In this document: positions 42,526 to 55,050 of the stretch, one piece after another | How the letters are laid out: each line of letters opens with the position of its first letter | How positions within the stretch are numbered: the stretch's first letter is position 1 | Assembly (NCBI GenBank): GCA_030704615.1 | Contig: CM060733.1 | Location: 54,620,001 to 54,684,000 of the forward strand | Origin: Takakia lepidozioides | Lineage: Eukaryota > Streptophyta > Takakiopsida > Takakiales > Takakiaceae | Direction: 5' to 3' | DNA: 64,000 bases | Made by a program: the position numbers and the translations under genes | The notes under the pieces: model-generated | Told to the model about the DNA's origin: nothing | The model's input: the letters and a program-made list of their open reading frames with translations, nothing else | The model's database searches: none

Positions 42526-44384
42526 GATCAATCTATCAACTTGCAAGTCAACTGTCTCTTCAGGGTCTGATGCAAAAAAAACTTGATTACCGCCGACATG
42601 TAAATTATCTGCGGCAACTACATCGTCTAGTTCTTCAGTAAGGTCAATGATACGGGGTTGAGTTTCCATATTGTGGTCGATCACGTAAGAATCATCTAAA
42701 GCTTTCGCAAGTAAACGAACCAAAACCGGGCTGAACTGAATGGAAATAGATGGCAGGCCATGGGCCACTGGAGAAGAATGGTTTACCGGTGCTCGACTTG
42801 TATCCTCAAATGATGCGCCAATATGTGAAGATGGTCCGGCGGGAAAAAAAAAACTCCGTCAATGCACTGATAGAACTCCGCAGAAATTCAGAGACAGAGT
42901 TCCGTTGAGGCCAGTGTAGCCAACTCTGTTCAACGAGCCAGGATCCGGACTGGTGGACAGGAAGTGTAGTTGGGTCTTCCGAGTGAGTATGGTTGTGAAT
43001 CTGTTGGACAGTCTGTAGGGCACTGTCATGTGGTGACTGCTTTCAGTCTGCTAGACGGTCTGGTCATTGGTATGCTGCACGGTCTGCTGGTGCACAGCTA
43101 GGTCATCCGTCTGCAGCCCGGTCTGGTCATTGGTATGCTGGATGGTCTGCTTGACAGCGACGTAATTGGTATGCTGCAGGGTCTGGTGCAGAGGCAGTCC
43201 TTCAGTCTGCTCGCCGGTCTACTCGCCGGTCTGCTCATGAGTCTCCTCGTCCTCGGTGTGGCCTGTAGTGCACCCACTCTCCTGAACATTGGCTGGGATA
43301 GTGTTGACAGTCTGTCCATGCTCTTTTTGTTGCAGTAGGTCAGTCTGCTGAGCAGTGGCGTCTTCAGCAGTCTGCTGAACGGTGTCATGGAGTCTCTGTA
43401 ATGCCAGCACAACATCTCGTGCACATATGACAAGGGAATTGAAAGCACACTGCACGTGCTCGTCTAAATCGGACATTCCTGAAACAGATGAATTGGACAA
43501 AGTGAGTCTGACAGCATGGTGGAAGAAAAGACCATGAACTTCACAACAGTCTAGAAGAAGTCGACATTACCTTCTAGGAGGTTGCCAATGAGACCAATAT
43601 CTTTGATTTGGCGTTCCAAGCATGCTCCATCGAGATGGCAAATCACTGACATGTTGTATTCAAATGGGGAGCCGCACCAAAGGACTTTGAACACATCCGG
43701 TCTGTTCAACACAATGTCGAATACTGCTCGCTCCATTACCGCAGCAAACCATTGCAACGCCTCATCCACAACACTCTTCTTACCCTCATCCGAATCTGAA
43801 TGAAACAAATACTTCCTCAAACTTTGCAGTCCTTTACCAATTTACTGTATGAACAGAAATTGTCGAATTGCATCCATCGATGGTGAAGGAAAGAATTAGC
43901 AATGCGATCAAAGTACTCTTCAGTAATTCCAAGCAAGTGCTTTCCCCGCACCCCAAATGTATGGGGTGGGGAAGTGACTGGAGCAGCTGCCCCCCCCTCA
44001 ACAGTCCCTCTCTCTCCTTCTCTCCCTCGTTGCCTCTCTCCCTCTCTCTCCCTCTGTCCCATCACGATGTGGAGAGAGAGGGAGAGAGGGAGAGAGAGAG
44101 AGAGAGAGAAGGAGCAGCTGCTCAGTCACTCCCCCACTCCCCCCCCCCCATTTTTTTTTTCTTTCCCTCTCTTTCCCTCTCTCTCCCTCTGGACACTGGG
44201 CTTATGGAATTGTTGTCCCGACTTCCAATTTTGAGGAAATTGAAAAAAATTGCAAAATTGGGTTGCAGGGAATTTTAGATGTTTTTTTAATCCAAAATGA
44301 TTTTTATTTTTATTTTTTTTCCTAGTGAAATATTTTCACTAAAAAACCTGTGAGTTGCAAAACTCCCGTCAGTTTCTACTTTTT

Positions 44385-44620
44385 CAATCCAACCTGGATG
44401 AAAAAAAGACTTCATCTGACGGGACCTAAATATAGGGCAAGACAAGTGAAAAAACCTTCCATGTTTTTCATCTAACCTAGATGAAATACGGACTACATCC
44501 GTTGAGTGCAAGACAGGATGAAAGCACGATGTCTTTCATCTTCCACGGATGAGAAATGGACAACGTCCGTCGGGCGGATAGACCGGCGGATGTTTTTCAT
44601 CCTGAGAAGGATGAATGACG
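44385..44620. repeat. Four hairpin units TTCATCY...RGATGAA
   Basis: Short stems TTTTCAATCCAACCTGGATGAA, TTTTCATCTAACCTAGATGAA, TTTCATCTTCCACGGATGAG and TTTTTCATCCTGAGAAGGAT occur at about 44381, 44465, 44532 and 44594. They are separated by related sequence with GGGC(A/G)AGACAGG words. This looks like a degenerate 70-80-base tandem repeat. Confidence 0.55.
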
Positions 44621-45164
44621 GGCCAGACAGGGGAAAACCCTGCGCAACCCTAATGTCTTTCTTTTTGCGCTGCGAGAGCGCGCGCAATGGCCGTGAGGAG
44701 ATGGTGCTCGTTGCTGCATACCTTGAGCTGCCAATCCTTGAGTGTTTATGGCTCCTGTGAGCGACGCCTGGGCGGGCTCTTTAAGGCGATGGCGGTGGCT
44801 TAGAGATAAGGGAAGATTCCCTGTCTCAGTTGTCTGTTTTTTTGCTGCACAAAGGAACCGCGGCAGTGATGGCGGAGGTACCACCTGCATGCCTATGACG
44901 TTTCCCTAGGAGGCCTCCTCTTATTTCTCCGTCTCTCTCCTCCATCTGTCCCTTTCCCTCTGCTCCTCACAAAAGAAAAAAACCAGAGAGGGGCTGAGCT
45001 GCTGCTGCTCAGTCACCCCCCCCTACTTCTTTTTTTATTTTCTAGGCCCCCTCTATCCCTCTCCCTCCCTCTCTCCCGTCTGTCCTCTCTCCTTTCTCCT
45101 TTGTGCAGGTCCCCAAAAAAAAATGGAAATCTCTCCCTCTCTTTCTCTCTGTCCCTCTCTCTCC

Positions 45165-45310
45165 ATGAAATTGAAACTGAAGAACACTTCTTCTATTGTC
45201 CTATATACTATGAGATCCGTGGGGATTCCACTGTCTACTCCGTGGAACCCAAACTCTCACTGAAATCTCTCACTATGAAGATCAGAAATGCATGGCTGCT
45301 TACTTGCAGT
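45165..45310 (+). mobile_element. Short fragment of the LINE zinc-binding C-terminus
   Basis: Encodes HEIETEEHFFYCPIYYEIRG and later frames SLTMKIRNAWLL. These match KEIETEEHFFFYCPLYYEIRG and the following part of the LINE in the beta-glucosidase intron. Only about 145 bases remain, with a shifted frame. Confidence 0.75.
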
Positions 45311-46429
45311 TGGGCGCCTCATGCAGCAGCTCCTTCACGCTAGCGCTCTGCCACCAGGTCGCGTGGGCACACTCCCTCGCTCAAACAACAAAAAAGGGAG
45401 AAGAGGGAGAGAGAGAGCGAGGGAGAGAATGAGGGAGAGAGATACGGGCGAGAGGGAGAGTGAGGGCTAAGTGGGAGAATGAGAGAGAGAGAGAGAGAGA
45501 AGGAGAGGGAGGGCAGCTCCCTCACGCGGCAGCTCCTTCACGCTGGCGGTCCCTCCCGCGACGCTGGCGTTTGGCTGGCGCTCCACTAGCAGGTCATGGG
45601 GCGCGCTCCCAGCTCGCTCAAACAACAAAAACAAAAAAAAACGACATAGAAGAGGGAGAGAGAGAGTAAGGGAGAGGGATTAGGGCGAGAGGGAGAGTGA
45701 GAGAGAGGCGCACGCGAGTTTGAACGCTGTGGCACGTCAGTGTTGCGTCACCGCCGCCGGAAAACGCTCCGGCGCGCGGGGTAGTTGCGCCCAGGAGAGC
45801 TCGAGAGCAAAAAAAACAAAGTAGGGATGGAGGGAGGGGAGGGTGGAAGAGTGAGAGGAGGAGGGTGAGGGAGAGAGAGATCAGATAGAGAGATTGAGAG
45901 GGGGAGTAGAGGCGGTCGGTGCAGCCGCGGCGCGCCAGTGTGGCGACCCCACCAGAAAACCTCGGCGGCGATCAGGCGCCTTCGCGAAGGGGAGAGAGAA
46001 GGGGAGAGAAGGGCGGCCACCTTGGCAGGAGGAGGATCCGCTGCGATGTTGGGGAATCGCACGAGCGTCGCTGCCTCAGGGGGACGTCGCACGACAGTCG
46101 CAGATCTGGCGCAGAGTGAGTTGAAGAGGCTCTCATTTTTTTTTTTTTTTTTTTTTTGGTTTTTGGGTTATGGGGTTTTGCAAGGATCATTTGGGTTTTT
46201 GGGTCTTTGGCTCTTAGGGTTTTAAGGGTTACATAGTTTAGTTTAGGGTTTAGTTTCATAGTTTAGTTTAAGGTTAGTTATAATATTAGTTTAGGATTAG
46301 CTGCAATATAGTTTTGTTTTTAGGGTTTTGTTTTTTGGTGGGGTGGGGACATGGCTTTACGTTTGTAGGGTTTTTTTTTTCAAGTTTTTCCAAGGGTTGG
46401 GAGTGTAACTCCTCCGGAGGTTACAGTGG

Positions 46430-48260
46430 GTCACAATACGGTAATCTACCTCTATCTCGTGCTAGGTCATGCCGCGTGTTTATCGACGTGTCACTTGAGG
46501 ATTCGTTGCCGGCTGTGCCACAACCACCTGCTGAGGTCGAGACAGCACGTTCGCCTCGTCTACGAGTTTGGCGGCATCGCCATGTCCGCACAGCTTTGCC
46601 CCCACGGCCACCACCCCGAGGTCGTAGGCCGCAAGTCCAGAGGCACGAGCCCCGGGGAGACCCCGCCGGGACGCCTCCCCAAGATTGAGTGTTGGTGCAG
46701 TTGGTGTTGGGCACGACTACCGGTTGGGAGGACCACACCGATGATGCGGCGACCCCATGTTGTGCAAAACATTACGCCAAGTACGAGATTGCTGATGCAG
46801 CAAAGGTAAGTCGTCCATATATCTTCTCACGTACTCTTAAATTAAAAGTACTATATCTAATGAAACCTCGCGTTTGTGAATTGAGTATTGATGCATTTCA
46901 TATCATGCATCTTGCAGCCCCGTCTTGATGTCCAAGCTCGCAATTTTTTTGCTGAAGAGGCATACCGATGCGGGTTTCTTCCTTCTTACGAGCCCCACCC
47001 CGTTCCGGATGTGAACATTTTTTTCTCGCAACATGACGTAGATGCAGTTTGTGAGGTAGCGGGGTACGATGCGTGTTTTTCTATTTTTGGGCACTGGGCT
47101 AGGCGCTTGTCACCTACGCACACACATTCGTCATCCTCGACATCGGCACCCCCATCATCACCATCATCCGCATCGTCCGTTCCTCCTATTGTAGATGGTC
47201 TTTCCTCATCACCATTGCCATCCGAGGTCCCTCATACCGACCGGCTACGTGTCCCTTCCCCTCCATTGCCGAGACCACAGCCGCCACCGAGTCCGAGTTC
47301 GACATCCTCAACATCGGCACCCCCATCATCACCATCATCCGCATCGTCCTTCCTCCTATTGTACATGTTCTTTCCTCATCACCATCGCCATCCCGGCCAT
47401 CTCGCCAGTACTACCTCACGCGAGATCCCTCATACCAACCTACGTTTCCCTTCCCCTCCATTGCCGAGACCACAGCCGCCACCGAGTCCGTATCCGGGTC
47501 CTCCGGCAGAACCCGGATGGATCCCACCACCTTTGGGGACTGTGTATGACTGGGACCGATGGATCACTAGGTTCCCACTCCGGGAGAAGGCCCCCCCGAA
47601 GTGATGGACGGGCGCCGCCCCCTAGGAGAGTGGACCGAAGTTGTTTCGCACGGTTGGTCCGCGCCTTCGCCGGCCTGATGACGGCACCATACGTCATCGT
47701 GGTGCTAGGGAGCTATTCACGATGGGAGTCCAACCCCATTTCTACCAATGTCTTGTGCCTTGTCCAGTTCCGATTCCCGAGGGTGAGCCCTTTTTTTTGG
47801 GGTCGCATGTATTGCGTGATGGAGGCAATGGACCCTAGTATGGGTCGCGGACTTTTTTTGATGGAGGATGTAGTTTTGGGGGAGGAGAGGATTCTGTGGA
47901 TTTGTTCCCCTATTTTGGGCCGAGGTACACCCACCGGGAGTGGCAATTATTGCAGACACACGGCCTTGGTCCTTGATCCATCCTTACATCCTTGTTTGTG
48001 AACGACAATGATGTAAGGGCGAGAAATGGGGCCGCAAAGCCCATATTTATTGTGACGGAAACCGTGTACGCAACGTGGCTGGGCTCATCAACAGTTCAGT
48101 TACCTTACCACCGGGCCACACCGCCAACGTGTTTTGGGATGAGCGCCATGACGGGGATAGTAGATTGGACCCTAACATCACCACTTTTGTGATGACATGT
48201 GCAAGGAGGACTATTAGGGCTGGAGAGGAGTTGTTTGCAGAGTATGACTTTAGGCGTTAG
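46430..48260 (+). pseudogene. SET-domain protein gene in the CACTA element
   Basis: A first exon is Pro/Arg-rich (to about 46805, donor GTAAGT). A second (from about 46918) encodes QARNFFAEEAYRCGFLPSY, then a Ser/Pro-rich stretch with an internal duplication (CCATCATCACCATCATCCGC repeats). The end encodes KGEKWGRKAHIYCDGNRVRN, VAGLINSSVTLPPGHTANVF, FVMTCARRTIRAGEELFAEY and DFRR then stop, which is the C-terminal half of a SET domain (final GEELF.EYD signature). SET proteins methylate lysines, often on histones. Frame breaks at about 46690, 47600 and 48010 make it probably non-functional. The catalytic NH-type motif is not clear. Confidence 0.55.
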
Positions 48261-48789
48261 CCGACTTTCATCATGTGTAGATGGACGTAGGAAGACATTT
48301 TGTACATTGAGGTGGCTTCCTCCACCGTGTATATATATACATAGGCATTGATGTGTATTTGGATGCAGTTTTTCATGCTATATTCAAGGGAGTTTGGGTG
48401 ACGTTATATGTGAATTTGGGTATTTTGAATTATATAGTGTCTCCTTCATGTGGTGAAGCAATGTATGTATTCCCCTCGTGTGTATAATGTGTACTTTGGG
48501 TTTTATCTTGTATGATAATGAACAACGCCATGTATGGAAACTGATAATGACATGGTTGTTTTTGGCATCTTAGGATGCCGGCCACAACCCCACGACGTTA
48601 ATTCATGAAGTTCATGATCTTGTCATGAACCGGGATTTTGTTCCTTCGGAGGGGGGTGCGTATCAAAGGGACCCGACCCGTCTGAAATGGCGGTCTCCGA
48701 TGATGAGGACAACAATGACAATGGAATTATGCATGAGGATGTGGCAGCAATGGAGGACCTCTTAATGCATCAGATGGTAGATGAGGACA

Positions 48790-51700
48790 CAGACTCTTTG
48801 AATGACATGGAAAAAGAAGCCAAAACTCCCTTTATACGAAGGGGCCAAAGTGAGTAGACTTTCAACCATCTTGTTGTTGCTGAATTTGCAAATCCGGTTT
48901 GGCATAAGCAATGTGGGTATGTCCGCCATAATGCGGACTATTGCGGACTACATCCTTGCCCCACATTTGAAGCCGAGAATGCCACGATCAAGAAAAGAGG
49001 CAAGAGCAGCCTTGGATGCTGTGGGGATGGGCTATAAGATTTTTCATGCATGTCCATGTGATAAAACCCTGTACTACGGAGAGGATGCGAAACTCACCAA
49101 GTGTCCAAAGTGCAACAAAGACCGATATCGGGATGATGTTCAAGGGAAGAAAGCCCCGCGCAAGGTATACCCGCGCCACAATACACTTGTATATTGCATT
49201 CTACCTTTTTGCAACCTACAGACGTAAGGTTTTACTTAGAGATATGAATGACACTGATTATGATATGGGGCCGACATGGGGATGGTGCCAAAAATGCACT
49301 ACTTTCCAATCATCCCGCGACTGCAGGCACACTACCGAAGCCCCTCATTGGCAAAACTGATGAGATGGCACGCCTCGCATCGGAGCCCCCCGGGAAAGGT
49401 GTGCGGGCCACAAGATTCACAAGCATGGAGGCATACTGAAGAGATGTGGCCTTTTCTCTTGGAGGACCCACGACATGTCCGCCTCGGCTTCTCCTCGGAT
49501 GGGGTCAACCCATTCTCTGTCCAGTCATGTAGTCATTCCACTTGGCCGGTGACCATGGTGAATTACAACATCCCTCCGTATCTTTCAATAAAAAAAGGCC
49601 ATATCATGTTGGCTGCCATTGTACCGGGTGAGTGTTCCCATTTCATGCTTATTATTATTTTGGATTTTACATTAATCTTCTTCTCTTTGGCGCAATTCCG
49701 ATGGAAGATTGATGAGTGACGTAATCATGTAGTAAGATGTGTCATTCATTATGAAGTATAATTAGCATGGTGGAGCATTGAAACAATTAATGGTGTGAAT
49801 GTCTCATAGGGAAAAAACAAGTGAAAGACATGGACACGTACTTGCGACCTAGTTGATGACTGAAGGAGTTATGGAGGGGGGTCCGGCATTGGATGCTTCA
49901 CTTGACCCTATGGCCGGACAATCTTTTCAGATGAGAGACATCTTGCTTTGGACAATGCATGATTATCCAGGTATATTATGTTCCCCATGAGAAACCCGCG
50001 TACATTTACCTGTCAAGGGATATTGATGAGGATTGGGATTGATTGAAGTAGCGGCGACAGTCTTCTGCACCGTAGTGGGGTAGATGCACATGGAAACTTT
50101 TTGTCTTTCCTAATGTGGCGGAATGTCTACAGGACTTACTGTTTGCTCGGGGTTGAGCACTAAAGGGTACCACACATGCCTGCATTGTGGCGATGAACTT
50201 GATGCACAAAGCTCCAGCAATCTTCGCAAGATGGTGTATCCCAACTACCGCAAGTTTCTTCCTATGAGCCATCGAGACAAACACTTGTTTGATGACAAAG
50301 TGGAGTTACGTCCCCACCTGTGACACCATCCGGGCACTTTTGGGAAGACCGATGGAAGGAGGCCCATCCGGAGGGGTCCGGTGAAGTGGAGGTGCCCGGC
50401 ATGAAGCGACTTTCAATCTTCTACGAGTTGCCATATTGGGCGGTACATATTCCACAAAAACACCATCAATATTGCTATGCATGCATGTGATATTGCATGT
50501 TTTGTATGATTTCCATTGTCACTTTCACGACAAAATAGACGTGTAAGAATTTGTGGGTGGGGATATGTGTAGGACCTGAAGATTCGTCATCTTCTAGATC
50601 CCATGCATATTGAGAAGAATGTTTGCTCGTCCTTTTTTCGTGTTCTTCATGGCACGCCGGCAAAGAAGGGAGTGGCTGCGAAAGGAGATTCTCTCGGTGT
50701 TAGAAAGAACTTGAGGAGCAGGGTCGCATGCCCCATCTATGGGCCGAAGAAAATGGTGTGGACCCAAAGGGTGTTGTACGGTGGAAGTATAGGCGTGCAC
50801 CTTGGCAATGGACAAAGGAGGAATACAAGAAAGTGATAGCCACCATAGGAGCTGTCCGAACACCAACTGGTTATGGGTCATCCCTCCGTATGAAGTTCAA
50901 CGAAGACGGGGTCCATGGTTTGAAGTCTCATGACTACCACAATCTATTGCAAGACATCTTGCCCATTGCAGTACGTGGGACATTGACTCCCGAGGTTCGC
51001 GAGACAGTCTATAGATTGGGAGCATTGTTCCGGTGGATTTGCTCCAAAGAGCTGGAGGAAGCGGACTTTCCACGCATGAAGAAGGAGGCGGCGGTGGTCA
51101 TGTGTGTTGGAGATGCACATTCATCCCTCCTTCTTTGACATCCAAGTGCACTTGGTAGTGCACTTAGTGGAAGAGGCTTCGATTGCCGGCCCCGTTTATT
51201 CTCGGTGGATGTACTACCTTGAGCGATACATGAAGACTTTGAAAGCACATGTAAGACAAATGGCACACCCGGAGGGTAGCATGGCGGAGGGGTATACATT
51301 GCAAGAGGCTATGTTCTACTGCATGGAGTACTTGACAAGGGTGGATAAGGAAGCCCCTCCGATGTGGAAGGAAGATGAGGATGTACGAACCAATGACATC
51401 GTTTTGCCCAAAAATTCAAAGAGGGTAAAATTACCCATCATGGTGATTAACCAAGCGCATGAGTTCATACTGAAGAATCCCCCATCCATACATGAGTGGG
51501 AGGCAAGATACAATAACCTTGTTCAGCAACGACAGGAGGAGACGGTTGCGTGGAGGCGAAACCATGCAAGGGCAACTACACGCGCTCCGCGAGCAAGGGG
51601 CCGGCGTAGGAATGTGCCTTCACAAGAATTGCCCATGGAATTGCAGCCTCTAAGTTCATTCCGCCATTGGCTTCGGACTGAAGTAGAGGATAGCATTGCG

Positions 51701-52483
51701 AAAGGTGAGGTGGTTTCAGATTTAGTGCAAGACATTGCAAGGGGCCCCTCTCAATTTGCGACCTCATACACGGCGTTTTGGGTTAATGGTCGTCATTTCC
51801 GCATTCGTGCTCTTGACATGAAGCGCAAAACAACGTTTGATTCTGGCTTGTGTGCCTCATGTTGGCAAGACTTTGTGTGGGGCAGGGGAGATACACGACC
51901 TACCATGAGCACACTCAACTACTTTGGAGAGCTTGAGAGCATACTCCAACTTCAGTATACAAGGCACCAGCCTCTTATCTTCAAGGCAAGGTGGTTCCAG
52001 CCACATCTTGTGGGGCCATCCGCAACAATACTGGAAGACGAGTGTGGTTTCATGCGCGTCAATACAAATAGGCTCGAGTCTACTCATCGTCCCTCCGATG
52101 AGCCTTTTTCATGGTCTTCAGACATGGAGCAAGTTTTCTTCTCCGGATCAGGAAATTGGAAGGTGGTTGTGCATGCTCAGCCAAGAGGAAGACGTATCTA
52201 TCATGGTCAAGGATCTACATGGGGCGAGGCAAATGCGGAGGAGGAAGAGACTGGTCATGATGCCACTGATGTTGGCCGAGGTTGGATAGAGGGGGTACAA
52301 GAGAATGATGACGCCCCGGACAATGCATCCCGGACCCTATACGATGAGGCTCCATCAGATGCGGATGTTGGAGAAGAAGATGAAGACATGGTCATTGAAA
52401 CCGAGGTGGAAGATGATTCAGATGTGCCTTTTGGTGACCAGGCCATTTATGACAATGACTCTGATGAGCAAGAAGACTTGTAG
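48790..52483 (+). pseudogene. CACTA transposase, TNP2 family
   Basis: Exons and frame-broken pieces in order: PLYEGAKVSRLSTILLLLNL, AALDAVGMGYKIFHACPCDK and CPKCNKDRYRDDVQGKK (48800-49170); HYFPIIPRLQ, LMRWHASHRSPPG, SDGVNPFSVQ and PVTMVNYNIPPYLSIKKGHI (49280-49630); KKQVKDMDTYL (49815); TGLTVCSGLSTKGYHTCLHC (50130); and DPMHIEKNVCSSFFRVLHGT (50600). The final open part encodes the DUF4218-like and DUF4216-like regions (QVHLVVHLVEEASIAGPVYS to FKARWFQPH) and an acidic tail (51104-52483). This is the typical TNP2 order. The last 459 codons are open, while frameshifts near 50740, 50810 and 51100 break the rest. Confidence 0.85.
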
Positions 52484-53249
52484 CTTGATGAGGACGAAGA
52501 AGCTCCGGATGATGATGTTCAAGTCGATTAGACACGTAATCAAAGCTACATAATAATTCTCGCACATAACTGTACCTATCCCTTCGATTGATTGTACATG
52601 TACATGCATGTAGCTTATTTCTATGATTGATCAATGAAAAATCCATGAAGAAAATCCTTTGTAGGTGTGGCGATCTAGGAATGAAGTTGTGACTCGAAAA
52701 GTGACTCTAGTGTTGAGAGTTTTTGTACGAGGGCAAGAATGTTGGAAGACATGGTTCTTGTTCTACAAGTGTTGACCAAGACTACCCCTTGGAAACCCTT
52801 CAATCGATTTGGTTACCATGATCTCGAAAGAATCTTTGAAATTGGTGTGAAAGACAACAATGTTGTCAAAGCCATTGCCAAAGCAATCTACCCTCAACCC
52901 TCTAACCCCATGGCCCTTCCCTTTTCCTTTCCTAGTGTCCCCACCCCTTCTTCTTGCCCTTTGTCTTTAACAATAAGGCCGTCCGGGTTGATCACGGTCT
53001 CCCACATGCAAGATAGACCTATTATATTGTAGCACAGACGGAGGACTAAAAAGATTTGCAACAATGGATCCATTCAGCTTGGCCTTTGCCATGACCTTTG
53101 CAAAGACACAGAAAAGGCAATATTGCGATTCCCCGCCGTCGCAGACCTGTTGGGGCATCGCAATTCCGTCGCAATACCATCGCAAGGCGACCCATGGAGG
53201 TCGCAACCCCCTGCATTTACAATATCTATGATTGTGGATTTTTTCCTAC

Positions 53250-53593
53250 GTAATGATTTTTGTTTTAGCTCTATTTTGTTCTGTGAATGCAAACCCCAGA
53301 CCACTACATCCATGGAAAAAATTGGACCAAACAAAAAAAAAAAAAAACAGAGAGTTTCCTGCACTCACTATTGCGGAACTCTCTATGAAGAGTGCATGAA
53401 GTTGAAAAGAACTCAACTTCGGAGTGCAAATGAGGGAAGAAAATATGGTTTTCAGTCCAAATAATTTTTGTTCACTCCCAAAAATTGCACACGCATTGCA
53501 AACGCTGTCATTAAGCATATGGTCCAATAGTTTGCATGGTGCAAGGGTCGAATTCACAGAACAAAACACAGCCAAAAAATTATTATTATGTAG
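53250..53593. mobile_element. MITE-like element nested in the CACTA right end
   Basis: Inverted ends of about 45 bases: TACGTAATGATTTTTGTTTT...TTTTGTTCTGTGAAT at the left, and the complement of ATTCACAGAACAAAACACAG...ATTATTATTATGTA at the right. The core TTTTGTTCTGTGAAT is exact. The interior is non-coding. It splits the GTCGCAA subterminal repeats into two blocks, as a nested insertion would. Confidence 0.6.
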
Positions 53594-54029
53594 CAGCAAT
53601 CCCCAATCCTAGACCCCCAGGTAAGAGGGCACTTGCGACACCCCAGCAGGCCTGCGACTGCGGGGAATCGCAACGTCACCATTGTGGCATTGCTGCAACG
53701 TTGGGACGTCGCAAACCCCAGCACAAGCTGGCTCGGCCCTCCCACGCGCCTAAGTGTGAGGGGGTGTTGTTGCGATTTCTGGGCGTCGCAGCCTTGCGAG
53801 AGCGTCGCAACCCCCAGCTTGCTGGCGGATCATGCCCCATCTGCAGCGACGTACCTGAATCGCAAGGTGGCGAAGCGTCACCGGAGCGGCGCTGCGGCGA
53901 CGCGCAGACGTCGCTATTTCTGGGCCGGGCGCCTACGCGGCGCAGCAGTCGCAGGAGGGTCGTCGCGTCTAGCGCGCTCGGGGTCCCGGCGTCGCTAACC
54001 TCCCCTAAACGTAGTAGTGAGTGGACTAC

Positions 54030-55050
54030 AGGAGGAGACTGTACTACTGGACTCAGGAAGCAAGACGAGCAAACTCATGGGACTGACCAGTAAGTCCACA
54101 AACAGACTGATGCAACAGACTGAGCAGGTAGACTACCAATTGTGGGGACAGACTGAGCATTACCTCCTCCTCCTCGTCAACACAGACGTCCTCCTCATCT
54201 TCAAGGGAGCTCAACCAATTTTCCTCCGCTGCTCGGATGGTTTTGCTGAGCTGTCCGGATTGGGCGAAACTGTAGAAAAAACGGAAGAACTCTGGTTCGT
54301 CCACTGGTGGGCATACCGATGGGAGAAGCCCAAATGGTATTAGGCACAATGTGCCAGGATAGACTCCACTGGTAGTCTCTTTCGACTGCATTTCGTCTAC
54401 GTGAACCCTCGACTGGTCAGACAAGACAATGTCGACGAGAGATGAGATACCTCCCAAACCTGCGAATTCATCATTCTAAATGATGTGTGCAGACGGCTCA
54501 ACAGACTGACTCTCACTTGAAGTACTGATAGTCTGCGTCTGCTGCGTAGACTGTCTCCCTGGCATAGCCCGTGACACTTCCCGACTGCCTTGGGAACGAG
54601 TCTGCTGTTGAGATTTTGCCCTTGCCTCCCGAGCAGACCTTGCAGCCTTTTCTCTTTCCTTCTTCTGGGTGTGCGCACTTCCGCCAAAGTGCGGGCCTTT
54701 GGGTTTGTGCCGCAGAGTCTGGCGGTAGCCACATTCACCACCCTCATTGAACTTTGAACTGGCCACGGCTTGAAGCCAGGTGAGATATGGCGCTTGTTTT
54801 TGCAACCCGTGTCAATACAATGGCGGTTTAGCTGCACTTTGTCCTTAATAATTTCACTACAAAAGGGATAGTGGAGCTTATCCTTCTGCCAATTGGAGTC
54901 TGCAGGCTTGATTGCGCGGAGGTCTAAGAATGCTTCGACTATTCTCGCATCATACTCCTCAGGTGAGTACCAGTACCTTTGCTCCTTTAGTCTGGACTTG
55001 TGCATGAAATGCAACCTGTCCGCTCCACCCTTTTCACAAGCATCCTCCAT
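54030..55050 (-). pseudogene. Ulp1-gene of the outer MULE, 5' part
   Basis: The probable start ATG at 55048-55050 gives MEDACEKGGADRLHFMHKSR, YWYSPEEYDARIVEAFLDLR and a possible zinc-binding FCSEIIKDKVQLNRHC. After a frame change it continues with KFNEGGECGYRQTLRHKPKG, a basic stretch and a Gln/Ser/Thr-rich stretch (QQQTRSQGS, QSTQQTQTIS). Then follow DIVLSDQSRVHVDEMQSKET and SGQLSKTIRAAEENWLSSLE with an acidic end. That composition and the orientation match the pieces at 39836-44000, from which it is separated by the CACTA element. That they are one gene is inferred. Confidence 0.5.

Larger units (their letters stand above)
39836..44000 (-). pseudogene. Ulp1-type cysteine protease gene of the outer MULE, 3' part
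   Basis: Exons on the minus strand. 43990-43560 encodes LGITEEYFDRIANSFLHHRW and VVDEALQWFAAVMERAVFD. 43500-43010 and 42770-42070 encode a linker with EQQTDQTED/QHTNDQT-like repeats. 41750-41490 encodes a lysine-rich stretch. 40190-39840 is the peptidase C48 core: GHWSVVVIDVRKG with the catalytic His, FIESLHG where Ulp1 proteins usually have an Asp-Ser-Leu, and SWECGFYVMSFIQGYYEW with the catalytic Cys. Such proteases cleave SUMO-like tags, and MULE elements are known to carry them. The Glu at the Asp site, frame breaks at 43260 and 42100, and the split by a CACTA element argue against activity. The 5' part is at 54030-55050. Confidence 0.65.
43960..46120. other. Low-complexity (CT)n/(AG)n region with small repeats
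   Basis: Polypyrimidine and polypurine tracts (43990-44060, 44080-44200, 44930-45150, 45390-45510 and 45640-45710) alternate with small repeats. The block 45325-45480 (CAGCTCCTTCACGCT to an AG-tract) recurs at 45530-45720. GCAGCTGCT...CAGTCAC words occur in both orientations at 43972, 44112 and 45003. From 45900 to 46110 there are several GTCGCA/ATCGCA words, like those at the right end of the CACTA element. No gene is supported. Confidence 0.55.
46000..54019. mobile_element. CACTA element with TNP2 and SET-domain genes
   Basis: The right end is set by GTAGTAGTG at 54011-54019 (complement CACTACTAC) with a subterminal field of GTCGCAA/ATCGCAA words (53100-53210 and 53630-53995). Similar GTCGCA words at 45930-46110 suggest the left end lies near 45.7-46.0 kb, but no CACTA terminus could be found there, so the left coordinate is approximate. 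It holds a SET-domain gene and a TNP2 transposase gene, both on the plus strand. It interrupts the Ulp1 gene of the outer MULE. Confidence 0.6.

Noticed and set aside
46180-46310. TTTAGGG words resembling plant telomere repeat
   Set aside because: Words are irregular and few in a T/G-rich leader; there is no true array.
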